From Bacillus sp. ISL-45 (lineage in GTDB: Bacteria > Bacillota > Bacilli > Bacillales > Cytobacillaceae), in the NCBI RefSeq assembly GCF_018613195.1, contig NZ_JAGGQQ010000006.1, positions 1 through 64,000 on the forward strand: a stretch of DNA of 64,000 bases. Reading direction: 5' to 3'. The position numbers and the translations under genes were made by a program. Positions 17,501-25,438 of the stretch are shown piece after piece; positions within the stretch are counted from its first letter, which is position 1; each line of letters begins with the position of its first letter. The notes beneath the pieces are model-generated. The model did not search any database. It was not told where the DNA came from and was given only the letters and a program-made list of their open reading frames with translations.

Positions 17501-17670
17501 CTGTTTTCCTCCCAATAATGTAGTTGTGGAAACAATGTTCCTGCAATAGTTTGCAACGAATATCAGGTAAAAAAACTGTTAATGCAGACCATAACCGGTC
17601 GAGTTATACCATTATAATTTCGTTCTTAAGGGGGAATCTATCCTTAACTACACAGAAGGGTTTGAAAGAA

Positions 17671-18675
17671 GTGACGAAACACGAAAACATCCAATTGACA
17701 TCAGCTGAATTAGCAGCGCTTCACCAAAATTACCTTGGAGATACAATGTCTGTCTGTGTTTTTGGGCATTTCCTTGAAAAAGTTGTTGATCCAGAAATCA
17801 AAACAGTCGTGGAGCATGCATACGATATATCAGCACAACATGCAGAAATTATTAAAAAAATATTCCTTAAGGAAAACATTCCTGTTCCCATCGGCTTTAC
17901 GGAACAGGACGTTAACAAACAGGCACCCATGTTGTTTTCAGATCCATTCTATTTGAATTATGTCAAGCATATGGCAAGAGGCGGCTTAGCGGTATATGGA
18001 TTTCTTCAGCCACATGTTTTCAGAGAAGACATCTTATCTTTTTACACGAAATGTTTAAAGTCGACAATCGAGTTGAATAATGAAGCAACAAAACTATTGC
18101 AAGAAAAAGGACTCTTAGTCAGACCCGCTTATATCCCTTATCCTGACAAAAATGAGTTCATTCATAAACAAAGCTTTTTATCAGATTTCATGGGCAGTAA
18201 ACGAACTTTGACGGCCATGGAGATTACTCACTTGTACGCGAACATACAGACAAATAAATTAGGGGAAGCACTTGCAATTGGTTTTAGTCAGGTTGCCAAA
18301 TCAAATAAGGTTCAAAATTATCTCCTAAGAGGAAAGGAAGTAGCGGAAAAGCATATCAAGATTTTTTCCGGATTTCTTCGCGATGAGAATCTTCCTGTTC
18401 CGATGACCTGGGATCACGAGATATCCAAATCAAAGGAATCGCCATTTTCAGATAAATTGATGATGTTCCATTTTGGCCTGATGAATTTTTCCGGCAGCGG
18501 CAATTATGGAATGTCTATTGCGGCCAGTCAAAGGAAGGATATTGCAGCAATTTATGCCCGTTTAAACGGAGAGATTTTATTATATGCCGAAGACGGAGCA
18601 AATATCATGATCCATGAAGGATGGCTTGAACAGCCTCCGCTTGCTGCAGACCGGAATGATTTAGCTAAGAAATAA
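17671..18675 (+). CDS. two-domain DUF3231 family protein
   Basis: A 334-residue all-helical protein made of two repeated DUF3231 halves. The first half opens with LTSAELAALHQNYLGDTMS and the second, about 170 residues later, with LTAMEITHLYANIQTNKLG; each later carries a FSDPFYLNY or FSDKLMMFHFG segment and a GYGxxxAxxxR-like loop. I chose the GTG at 17671; the open frame extends upstream to 17524, but those residues look non-family. Followed by two small genes on the same strand. The family is common in spore-formers and of unknown function; the histidines resemble those of ferritin-like bundles. Confidence 0.75.
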   Translation: MTKHENIQLTSAELAALHQNYLGDTMSVCVFGHFLEKVVDPEIKTVVEHAYDISAQHAEIIKKIFLKENIPVPIGFTEQDVNKQAPMLFSDPFYLNYVKHMARGGLAVYGFLQPHVFREDILSFYTKCLKSTIELNNEATKLLQEKGLLVRPAYIPYPDKNEFIHKQSFLSDFMGSKRTLTAMEITHLYANIQTNKLGEALAIGFSQVAKSNKVQNYLLRGKEVAEKHIKIFSGFLRDENLPVPMTWDHEISKSKESPFSDKLMMFHFGLMNFSGSGNYGMSIAASQRKDIAAIYARLNGEILLYAEDGANIMIHEGWLEQPPLAADRNDLAKK

Positions 18676-18688
18676 GCAGAAATTAGTG

Positions 18689-19069
18689 ATGAGCACAATG
18701 AGCGATCAAAATAAAGTTATTTCCATGGAAGATTCAAACCTGTCTAAAGAAATTACGGGCATGAAATTCATCAAGAATTTTCGTTCTGCATCAGCAGAAG
18801 AATGGTATGTATTTATCCCAGGGTTTAAGGATCCAGTTAGCGGGGGAGCTGCGGGGAAGGCGATAATCCATTACAATCTATACGGCAATAAGGAAATATT
18901 TATCAATACAACAGTCATTTTTGATGATCCTGACCTTCATGGGGAAGGAAATCATCTGCTTGTCTATGGACTGGCAGAAGAAATTGTAAATCGGCTGGTA
19001 GGGTATGCAGACACATTGCTGTCGGTACATTCTGGGCACAACTCCTATCAGGCGGAATATCGTTCTTAG
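18689..19069 (+). CDS. hypothetical protein
   Basis: A 126-residue soluble protein with a mixed alpha/beta pattern; the middle contains GGAAGKAIIHYNLYGNKEIF and a DDPDLHGEGNHLL segment. No family recognised. It starts 13 bases after the DUF3231 stop, likely co-transcribed with it and with the 49-residue gene that follows. The ribosome binding site is weak; ATG 18698 is an alternative start. Confidence 0.55.
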   Translation: MSTMSDQNKVISMEDSNLSKEITGMKFIKNFRSASAEEWYVFIPGFKDPVSGGAAGKAIIHYNLYGNKEIFINTTVIFDDPDLHGEGNHLLVYGLAEEIVNRLVGYADTLLSVHSGHNSYQAEYRS

Positions 19070-19098
19070 ATAAAATCCTTGAACGGAGGTGAACGCAA

Positions 19099-19248
19099 AT
19101 GAAAAAAGATACAGAAGGCGAGGCCTATGAGAGTGAAGTAGCCAAATTATTTGGACTCGATGAAGAAACAAGTCTGCAATCCGTCAATTTTGCCACAACT
19201 GAAAACCCTTTATTAAATGAACAATTCCATGAGGAACAGCAAAAATAA
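19099..19248 (+). CDS. small acidic protein (49 residues)
   Basis: An ORF of 49 codons with a strong GGAGGTGA ribosome binding site six to eight bases before its ATG, 29 bases after the preceding gene. The product is acidic and hydrophilic (DTEGEAYESEVAKLFGLDEE near its start) and has no membrane segment. The good translation signal and operon position are the evidence; function unknown. Confidence 0.6.
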   Translation: MKKDTEGEAYESEVAKLFGLDEETSLQSVNFATTENPLLNEQFHEEQQK

Positions 19249-19273
19249 ATAAAAGCCAGGCGCACGGCCCAGC

Positions 19274-20110
19274 TTAATTTTGGCGGTTTGCCAGGACGGC
19301 ATCCGCTTTATGCTGTTGTTGGAACTGCTGGAGGATCTGACTCGATATGGCTGTATTGCCAGAAAAGTTCGGATGCACTCCATCACTAGACAAATATTCC
19401 AAATTATCACTGTTGATGACATTCGTCGTTTGTACCACAATCGATGATGTAGTCCCTTTTGCTGCTTCATAAATCATTAAATTCCATTTTGGAAGAAGCT
19501 TATCTGCCAGGGAATAGAATTGGTGGTCGGCTGGCATCGGGTTATACAGCTCAAGAAGCACGATTGTTGCAGAAGGATTCAATTCAGCAATTTTCGTGGT
19601 AACCTCAGCAAGATTTTGTGAAAAATCCTTTTGCAGACTGTCAAAGGATTTTAAAGCACTGTAAATATCGCTCTTCTTTACCAATTTAAGAATATCATTG
19701 CCGCCAACGTTAACAGTTATAAGGTCGGCCTCTTTGATCGCTTCGTCATACACTCCGTCCTGTACCATAAGATTCAACCTCTCACTGGTAATACCGATAA
19801 CTCCTTCGTTCTGGGAAACGACTTGTTTGCCTGTTTCGGCACTTAACTGGGTGGAAAATTGGCTGATGAAGTTTTCTTTCTCCGGGATATTGTAGCCACG
19901 GATAATTGAGTCCCCGATTGCAAGATGATGGATGGTACTGTCTGGTATTGCTCTGTAATAATCTATATAAGTAAGCTTATTGGTCTTTTCAACTGTTGGT
20001 GCATTTTCCTGCTTGATTTTATTGATTTGGTATTGGGGATAGTAAATCCACACGGAAAATGACAGGACGGCAAGCAGCGATGATAGCAGTAGAAATTTTA
20101 TGATTTTCAT
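19274..20110 (-). CDS. SGNH/GDSL-type esterase, membrane-anchored or secreted
   Basis: A 278-residue protein with an N-terminal hydrophobic segment (residues 2-25). SGNH blocks are complete: block I AIGDSIIRG with the nucleophile serine, block III VGGND, and block V DGVHPN with the catalytic Asp and His. It should act outside the membrane as an esterase or lipase-like hydrolase, similar to Bacillus YpmR-type proteins. The start has AAGGAGTGA upstream. It is a single-gene unit facing the DUF3231 group. Confidence 0.83.
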   Translation of the reverse strand: MKIIKFLLLSSLLAVLSFSVWIYYPQYQINKIKQENAPTVEKTNKLTYIDYYRAIPDSTIHHLAIGDSIIRGYNIPEKENFISQFSTQLSAETGKQVVSQNEGVIGITSERLNLMVQDGVYDEAIKEADLITVNVGGNDILKLVKKSDIYSALKSFDSLQKDFSQNLAEVTTKIAELNPSATIVLLELYNPMPADHQFYSLADKLLPKWNLMIYEAAKGTTSSIVVQTTNVINSDNLEYLSSDGVHPNFSGNTAISSQILQQFQQQHKADAVLANRQN

Positions 20111-20282
20111 GTTGATTCACTCCTTGATATATTTCTATTGTATCAAGGATTATGAAGGAAATAATTAGGGGGGTATTTCCATTTTTAAAATAATATTAAT
20201 ATTTAGTAATTCGAAAAAACAACGGTCGTTAAGCTAAGATTTTGCTATAATTATATAATTACTATATTCAAGGAGTACACAG

Positions 20283-21650
20283 ATGTACCAGACATATTCG
20301 ACAAAAGAGAAAATAAAACAGATTTTTGTCATGCTGATCCCAATCTTGATCACTCAATTAGGGATGTTTTCAATGGTCTTCTTTAATACGATCATCTCAG
20401 GAAAATATAATTCTACGGATCTAGCCGGAGTGGCGATTGGGTCATCGATTTGGAGCCCGGTCTTCACAGGACTCAGCGGAATACTTCTTGCAGTTTCGCC
20501 AATTGCAGCCCAGCGGTTTGGTGAAAAGAAGGGAAAAGAAGTCTCATCCATCCTCACTCATGGTATTTATTTGGCATTAATCATTGCAGTACTTGTTATC
20601 GTTTTGGGTGTTTTTCTGCTGAATCCTATTTTAACAGCGATGAACCTTCCAGAAGGTGTTCACGAAACGGCCTTTCGCTATCTGGCCGGATTAAGCTTTG
20701 GAATCATCCCATTATTTATTTTTAATGTATTGAGGTCATTCATTTATGCACTTGGTAAAACAAGGGTGGTCATGTATATACTGCTGATGTCCCTGCCAAT
20801 CAATTTCTTCTTGAATTATGTCCTGATTTTCGGTCATTGGGGTTTTCCTGAATTAGGAGGAGCCGGAGCTGGTTATGCAACGTCGATTACCTATTATGTA
20901 ATCGCGGGATTGACTGCTGTTGTCATTATCAAGCAAAAGCCATTCTCGGAGTTTGTCGGGTTGGAATACTTCAAGGAATTTTCGGGTGAGAAAGTGAAGG
21001 AGATCTTGAAAATCGGTGTCCCGATGGGATTATCCATTTTCTTTGAAACTAGCATGTTTGCTGTCGTCACCATATTGATCAGTAAATTTAACATCACTAC
21101 TATTGCCGCTTATCAGTCAGCTTTGAATATTGTTTCTTTTCTATATATGATTCCGATGAGCATATCAATGGCGCAAACTGTTTTGGTCGGATTCGAAGTT
21201 GGGGCTGGCCGTTATGATGATGCTAAAGCCTACAGCTGGATGGGGATCTATCTTGGTGCGATCATTGCAGTTGGAGCCGGACTGCTAGTCGTACTATTCC
21301 GCTATAAGGTAGCAGGATTTTATTCAAATGAACCAGCAGTGATTGCATTAACCGGCCAATTTTTGGTTTACGCCTTATTTTTCATGATTTCCGACGCAAT
21401 CCAGGCGACTGCGCTCGCAGCATTGCGCGGATACAAAGACGTGAATATATCTTTTGTTATCACATTGATTGCATACTGGCTCATCTGTCTTCCGGTCGGC
21501 TACATGCTGGCCCATAATACCGGGCTTGGAGCTTCTGGTTACTGGGTAGGTCTGACAATCGGATTGCTCGCAGCAGGGATATCCTTATCTTTAAGACTGA
21601 TATTTATCCAAAAGCGCCGTTTTAACGCTAATTTGGCAGAAGTTATTTAA
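20283..21650 (+). CDS. MATE family multidrug efflux transporter
   Basis: A 455-residue membrane protein with twelve predicted helices arranged as two similar halves, the MATE (NorM-like) layout. Typical elements are ITQLGMFSMVFFNTIISGKY near the N-terminus, SPIAAQRFGEK in the first loop, and the second-half counterpart AQTVLVGFEVGAGRYDDAK. It would export cationic compounds in exchange for Na+ or H+. The start ATG follows AAGGAG, and a terminator follows the gene. Confidence 0.88.
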   Translation: MYQTYSTKEKIKQIFVMLIPILITQLGMFSMVFFNTIISGKYNSTDLAGVAIGSSIWSPVFTGLSGILLAVSPIAAQRFGEKKGKEVSSILTHGIYLALIIAVLVIVLGVFLLNPILTAMNLPEGVHETAFRYLAGLSFGIIPLFIFNVLRSFIYALGKTRVVMYILLMSLPINFFLNYVLIFGHWGFPELGGAGAGYATSITYYVIAGLTAVVIIKQKPFSEFVGLEYFKEFSGEKVKEILKIGVPMGLSIFFETSMFAVVTILISKFNITTIAAYQSALNIVSFLYMIPMSISMAQTVLVGFEVGAGRYDDAKAYSWMGIYLGAIIAVGAGLLVVLFRYKVAGFYSNEPAVIALTGQFLVYALFFMISDAIQATALAALRGYKDVNISFVITLIAYWLICLPVGYMLAHNTGLGASGYWVGLTIGLLAAGISLSLRLIFIQKRRFNANLAEVI

Positions 21651-21654
21651 TTTG

Positions 21655-21687
21655 AGTGAGATTCCATAAGGAATCTCGCTTTTTTTA
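21655..21687 (+). terminator. terminator of MATE gene
   Basis: AGTGAGATTCC / GGAATCTCGCT with a four-base loop followed by seven T residues directly after the MATE stop codon. Confidence 0.9.
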
Positions 21688-21836
21688 TGCCTCTATCATC
21701 GTTTAACCTATTGGTTTTCGAACTCATAATTACTGGATATCCGTACAATGTGATTAATAAAAAATCCTTATCTTGATAAAACAAAGAAGGGATTCTCTCT
21801 TTTCGGAGGAATAATTAGTTTATGGAGGTGTAAAAA

Positions 21837-22370
21837 ATGACTTATTTAAATTTGGCCACTGAGAATTTCAAGAACATAAAAAATCAGTCTGAAAGAGCGA
21901 TGGAGCAATTGAATTTTCAGGAGCTTCATTATTCGCCAAACGAAGAATCAAATAGCATTGCCATTATTGCTAAGCATATGAGCGGGAATCTTCAATCAAG
22001 ATTTCGTGACTTTTTGACAGCGGATGGTGAGAAGCCTGACCGCAACAGGGACGGGGAATTCGAAGGTACATTTCCCACTAGGGAGGCACTGATATCACAT
22101 TGGAATGCTGGCTGGACTGTGCTTTTTCAAACACTTTCACAGTTATCGGAGGAAGATTTGGATAAAACAGTCTTTATAAGAAATGAACCGCATACTGCCA
22201 TTGAAGCGATCCAGCGTCAGGTTGTCCATCAAGCAACCCATGCTGGGCAGATTGTCTTTTTAGCGAAGATAATCAAGAATGAGGAATGGAACACGCTCAG
22301 TATTCCAAAGGGTTATTCACAGCAATTCAATGAAAAAATGATGGGGAATCAAAACAAAGAAGAGACCTAA
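21837..22370 (+). CDS. DinB-like (DUF1572) protein
   Basis: A 177-residue four-helix-bundle protein of the DinB/YfiT superfamily. The metal-site histidines are placed as in the family: one in IAKHMSGN (about residue 47) and two in VHQATHAGQIV (about residues 131 and 135). Many relatives bind a divalent metal, and some act as thiol transferases, but the reaction of this one is not predictable. The start has GGAGGTG upstream, and it is convergent with the DUF4395 gene. Confidence 0.78.
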   Translation: MTYLNLATENFKNIKNQSERAMEQLNFQELHYSPNEESNSIAIIAKHMSGNLQSRFRDFLTADGEKPDRNRDGEFEGTFPTREALISHWNAGWTVLFQTLSQLSEEDLDKTVFIRNEPHTAIEAIQRQVVHQATHAGQIVFLAKIIKNEEWNTLSIPKGYSQQFNEKMMGNQNKEET

Positions 22371-22383
22371 CGGAAGGTCTCTC

Positions 22384-22815
22384 TTAAGAATTAACTGCAT
22401 GTTTTTTTGGTTTGTATTTAGACCATTGAAAACGAATGAAGCAGCCAATGCAAAATCCGAGGATTGCTATAAATGCGGCTAAAGCTACCATTATAGTAAA
22501 TATATTTGCCAACAACGTTAAACCATTGGCATAGGCAATCAGTCCGCCTGCTAAGCAGCCAACAGCGATTTTTTGATTGAACTGTTGTTGATCCCACTCC
22601 TCCGGGATATAATCCGATTTATTCTTGCTAAGGAAGCTGCTCGCTATTCTCATTACCGGATTATATCCAAATAACAGCCCTGAAATGCCAGCGAGAAGTG
22701 GCAAAGCCAAAATCCATTCTAAACCTGTTAACCAGGTACTAATTACACTTAAGACAATAAACCACTGATTTGTTCTAACCAGGGGCCGAGGAATTGTGCG
22801 AATTTCATCAGTCAT
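22384..22815 (-). CDS. DUF4395 family membrane protein
   Basis: A 143-residue protein with four membrane segments in two pairs and the N-terminal IPRPLVRTNQWFIVLSVI and FGYNPVMRI blocks of DUF4395. A cysteine-containing GFCIGCF stretch lies in the last helix. Some family members sit with thioredoxin-like or rhodanese genes, but none is adjacent here. Function unknown. GAAAGGTAGGA precedes the ATG. Confidence 0.7.
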   Translation of the reverse strand: MTDEIRTIPRPLVRTNQWFIVLSVISTWLTGLEWILALPLLAGISGLLFGYNPVMRIASSFLSKNKSDYIPEEWDQQQFNQKIAVGCLAGGLIAYANGLTLLANIFTIMVALAAFIAILGFCIGCFIRFQWSKYKPKKHAVNS

Positions 22816-22987
22816 TTCAATTCCTACCTTTCATATTGGTTTATAAGTATTTTATCTTTTTTTTCTTGAAAAGTGAAGCCTTAGGTATTTATTTTTATTT
22901 TTTAAAGAACTTGCGGAAATATGGAAAAGTATCCCTGAATATAATGGAATGCTGGTTTTAAATATATAGAGGAATGATGGGGGTAAC

Positions 22988-24001
22988 ATGGGGAGAAAAA
23001 TGAGGGTTATTTGGCTGTTGATTGTTGCGGTATTCATTGGATTGGCTGGCTGTTCGGAATCTACTGCAAAGAAAGCTGAGACAGAGAATAAGGTGAATGA
23101 ACAGGAGGGCGAGCAAGAAACAGAAAATGCAGATGAAGGAAATGAGCCTGTTAAAGAAGAAGAAGAGGCTCAACCAATTGTAGTGAATGTTATCGAGCCT
23201 ACCACTCAAGAATTGGTTCGATCACTTACACCGGAGAAGATGGGTTATGGAAATGACAATGCAAGGTATAGAGCAGAATTGGAGAAATGGGCCCGACAAT
23301 TGGCTCGCGGGACGGATACGAAACCTGGGTACGACCAAAGGATGATTCCGGATAAGCTTGGTCCGGATGGACAGGTGATTAAAGGGAATCCTTTAATTGT
23401 TTTGGAAGAAGCGGAGCTAGTTGAAAAGATCCTCGAGGCTTCAGAACTAGGGGGAAATGTCGAGCTGCCACTTTATGTAACGGCGAGTGGTTACCAACTC
23501 AATGATGCTGCTCAGCTGGGCGAGGTTGTTGTTGGAAAATACACAACCTATTTTAACGCTTCCGTTGCAGGCAGGACGAAGAATATTGAACTGTCAGCTG
23601 AGGCTATTAATAATGTTATCTTGGGAACTGGGGATGTGTTTTCATTTAATACGACTGTCGGACCAAGCGATGAAGCACATGGCTATCAGCCTGCTGAAGA
23701 AATTGTGAACAAAAAGCTGGTCATGGGGATAGGAGGAGGCATCTGCCAGACTTCGTCTACTTTATACAATGCAGTTGATGTTCTAGGTGTTGGATATGTG
23801 GAAAAACATCATCATTCCTTATCTGTAGGCTATGTCCCAGAAGGAAGGGATGCAACGGTTTCCTATGGAGGCAAGGATTTCAGGTTCGAGAACACAACAG
23901 GCGTGCCACTTTTACTGAAAGCAATAGTGGGAAAAGGGTCTTTGACCGTAGAAGTGAGGACCTCCAAAGAGTACCAAGCTCAAATGAAGAAAGGTATTTA
24001 A
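22988..24001 (+). CDS. VanW family lipoprotein
   Basis: A 337-residue protein with a lipoprotein signal peptide (IGLAGCSES), an acidic glutamate-rich linker to about residue 60, and a C-terminal VanW domain (about residues 180-330). The domain shows YTTYFNAS, GDVFSFNTTVGPSDEAHGY and the signature GIGGGICQTSSTLYNA followed by HHHSLSVGYVPEGRDATV. VanW domains occur in cell-wall-associated proteins, and the reaction is not settled. GGGGGT lies before the ATG. Confidence 0.82.
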   Translation: MGRKMRVIWLLIVAVFIGLAGCSESTAKKAETENKVNEQEGEQETENADEGNEPVKEEEEAQPIVVNVIEPTTQELVRSLTPEKMGYGNDNARYRAELEKWARQLARGTDTKPGYDQRMIPDKLGPDGQVIKGNPLIVLEEAELVEKILEASELGGNVELPLYVTASGYQLNDAAQLGEVVVGKYTTYFNASVAGRTKNIELSAEAINNVILGTGDVFSFNTTVGPSDEAHGYQPAEEIVNKKLVMGIGGGICQTSSTLYNAVDVLGVGYVEKHHHSLSVGYVPEGRDATVSYGGKDFRFENTTGVPLLLKAIVGKGSLTVEVRTSKEYQAQMKKGI

Positions 24002-24073
24002 TGGTCTTAAGCTGATTCCGCCAAAAGATGGAGGAAGAATCAATCTGATGGTGAATGTTTCCATAATTCAAAT

Positions 24074-24103
24074 CCCTTATTCTTGATTTAAGAATAAGGG
24101 AGG
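24074..24103 (+). promoter_or_regulatory. hairpin overlapping ribosome binding site
   Basis: A perfect 11-bp stem, CCCTTATTCTT / AAGAATAAGGG with a five-base loop, ends in the GGG that also begins the GGGAGGCG ribosome binding site of the 48-residue ORF. There is no T-run after it, so it is not a typical terminator; occlusion of the ribosome binding site is possible. Confidence 0.5.
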
Positions 24104-24111
24104 CGAAAGAT

Positions 24112-24258
24112 ATGGAAATGAATTATTTAGCATTAGAATATATATGGAATACAAAGAAAGAAGAAATGAAGAGAAAACATGATTATTGGGAAACTTATAA
24201 ACTTTATCAAGAGTTTAAAAGGATTAAGTGGAGTACTTCGTTAAGAAGGAATAATTAA
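24112..24258 (+). CDS. small basic-aromatic protein (48 residues)
   Basis: A short ORF with GGGAGGCG eight bases before its ATG. The product is rich in lysine, tyrosine and tryptophan (KRKHDYWETYKLYQEFKR) and likely helical. No family recognised. Its ribosome binding site is partly inside a strong hairpin, which suggests controlled translation if the gene is real. Confidence 0.5.
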   Translation: MEMNYLALEYIWNTKKEEMKRKHDYWETYKLYQEFKRIKWSTSLRRNN

Positions 24259-24285
24259 TCGAATACTTCCTAATAGCAATACAAA

Positions 24286-24317
24286 AGAAAACAGCGGCTA
24301 ATATACCGCTGTTTTCT
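24286..24317. terminator. bidirectional terminator
   Basis: AGAAAACAGCGG / CCGCTGTTTTCT with an eight-base loop lies between the convergent 48-residue and 72-residue genes. Confidence 0.8.
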
Positions 24318-24321
24318 CCTT

Positions 24322-24540
24322 TTAGGATGTCCGCCTTTTTTCATTAACATTCACCAACAAGCCGCGTTTGATCCAATAGTCAAAGTTATCCACCGGAAAA
24401 ACACTCCGATTCTCCGCGTTGTTCATTTTGATGATTACGCTGCTGTTTGAAACCTCTAGAACCTTCAATCTGTCTGAGTTATACATATTGGGCAAAAAGC
24501 CATTAAGGATTTCGAACTCCATGTTATTTTTGTATTCCAC
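24322..24540 (-). CDS. hypothetical protein
   Basis: A 72-residue soluble protein starting at a GTG with GGAGG six bases upstream. Mixed strand pattern (VLEVSNSSVIIKMNNAEN) ending in a basic tail; no family recognised. Single-gene unit with its own terminator. Confidence 0.5.
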   Translation of the reverse strand: MEYKNNMEFEILNGFLPNMYNSDRLKVLEVSNSSVIIKMNNAENRSVFPVDNFDYWIKRGLLVNVNEKRRTS

Positions 24541-24757
24541 CTTGAACCTCCATCTACTTTATGAAAATAATATTTACCAGATATAGTTTTATTATCCAAA
24601 AAATTAAAAGAAATATGTCATCTTTGCCACCAGGTATAGCAGTTCCAGTAAAGATTTCGCTAAAGACAAAATTTAGTTTCCTGTCTGGCTATATTTACAG
24701 CTAGATAACAGAAACTATATAGCGACAATGAAAAACATTTGAAAGGGAAGATGAGAT

Positions 24758-24979
24758 GTGAGGAATAATCGTTATATACTTGGTGAGGGTTTTGAAGCTA
24801 AAGCTGTTTCAGATGCTTTAAGGCTTCAGCTAGATGTAAATCGAATGGATCATATTAACGTAGTTGCTATTGAGAAAAGGAATGAGGTGATTGTACAGGT
24901 ACCGGAAGCGAGTGGTGATTTGGAAAAAGTTATTGAGAGCTTTATGTCAAGTTACCAAACACAAATCATACAGGAATAA
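24758..24979 (+). CDS. hypothetical protein
   Basis: A 73-residue soluble protein starting at GTG with AAAGGGAAG upstream. It alternates strand and helix (HINVVAIEKRNEVIVQVPE, then a C-terminal helix). No family recognised. It is followed by a terminator, which supports a real transcription unit. Confidence 0.5.
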   Translation: MRNNRYILGEGFEAKAVSDALRLQLDVNRMDHINVVAIEKRNEVIVQVPEASGDLEKVIESFMSSYQTQIIQE

Positions 24980-24980
24980 A

Positions 24981-25012
24981 AAGTATCCCCGGACGAACCG
25001 GGGATCCTTCTT
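24981..25012. terminator. bidirectional terminator
   Basis: AAGTATCCCCGG / CCGGGGATCCTT, one mismatch, with a five-base loop, lies between the convergent 24758 and 25011 genes. Confidence 0.8.
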
Positions 25013-25301
25013 AAAATGGATCATTATTAGTATTAGAATATGATTCAATTGCATGCTGCAGGGCATTATAGGCTTGTCCGAACGCGCCTGCGGAAGAAAT
25101 ATCACCTGCATTCTCAAGAGCCTGTTCTGAGTGTTTGGCTTGACTTAATGAGCGGATAACATCTTCAATCATTGTGCCTTTGTCACCGTATTGTTCCTTT
25201 GCATCCTGAAGCTGGCGAATGCTCTGACCTAAATCATTCGATTCAGGATTTGTATAAGCCTTTTCTAGCTCACTTCTGATTTGCTGTAAAAGTTCCTTCA
25301 T
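25011..25301 (-). CDS. hypothetical helical protein
   Basis: A 96-residue, mainly helical, hydrophilic protein starting at 25301 behind GAGGGACAAC. It resembles small Bacillus cytosolic proteins annotated as hypothetical (SIRQLQDAKEQYGDKGTMIEDV). No function can be assigned. It lies downstream of the methionine operon, separated from it by that operon's terminator. Confidence 0.55.
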   Translation of the reverse strand: MKELLQQIRSELEKAYTNPESNDLGQSIRQLQDAKEQYGDKGTMIEDVIRSLSQAKHSEQALENAGDISSAGAFGQAYNALQHAIESYSNTNNDPF

Positions 25302-25400
25302 TAGTTGTCCCTCGTTTCGAAATATTTGTGCCATTGAGTATCTTTACCGATAACAATAGTTGTTATTCGGGATACTTAAGGTCAGAATCCTCAAATCGAT

Positions 25401-25430
25401 AAAACCCAGTACTTTAAAATACTGGGCTTC
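25401..25430 (-). terminator. terminator of the methionine operon
   Basis: On the minus strand GCCCAGTA / TACTGGGT with an intervening AT-rich loop is followed by TTTTATCG, right after the metH stop codon. Confidence 0.8.
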
Positions 25431-25438
25431 GATTCCTA

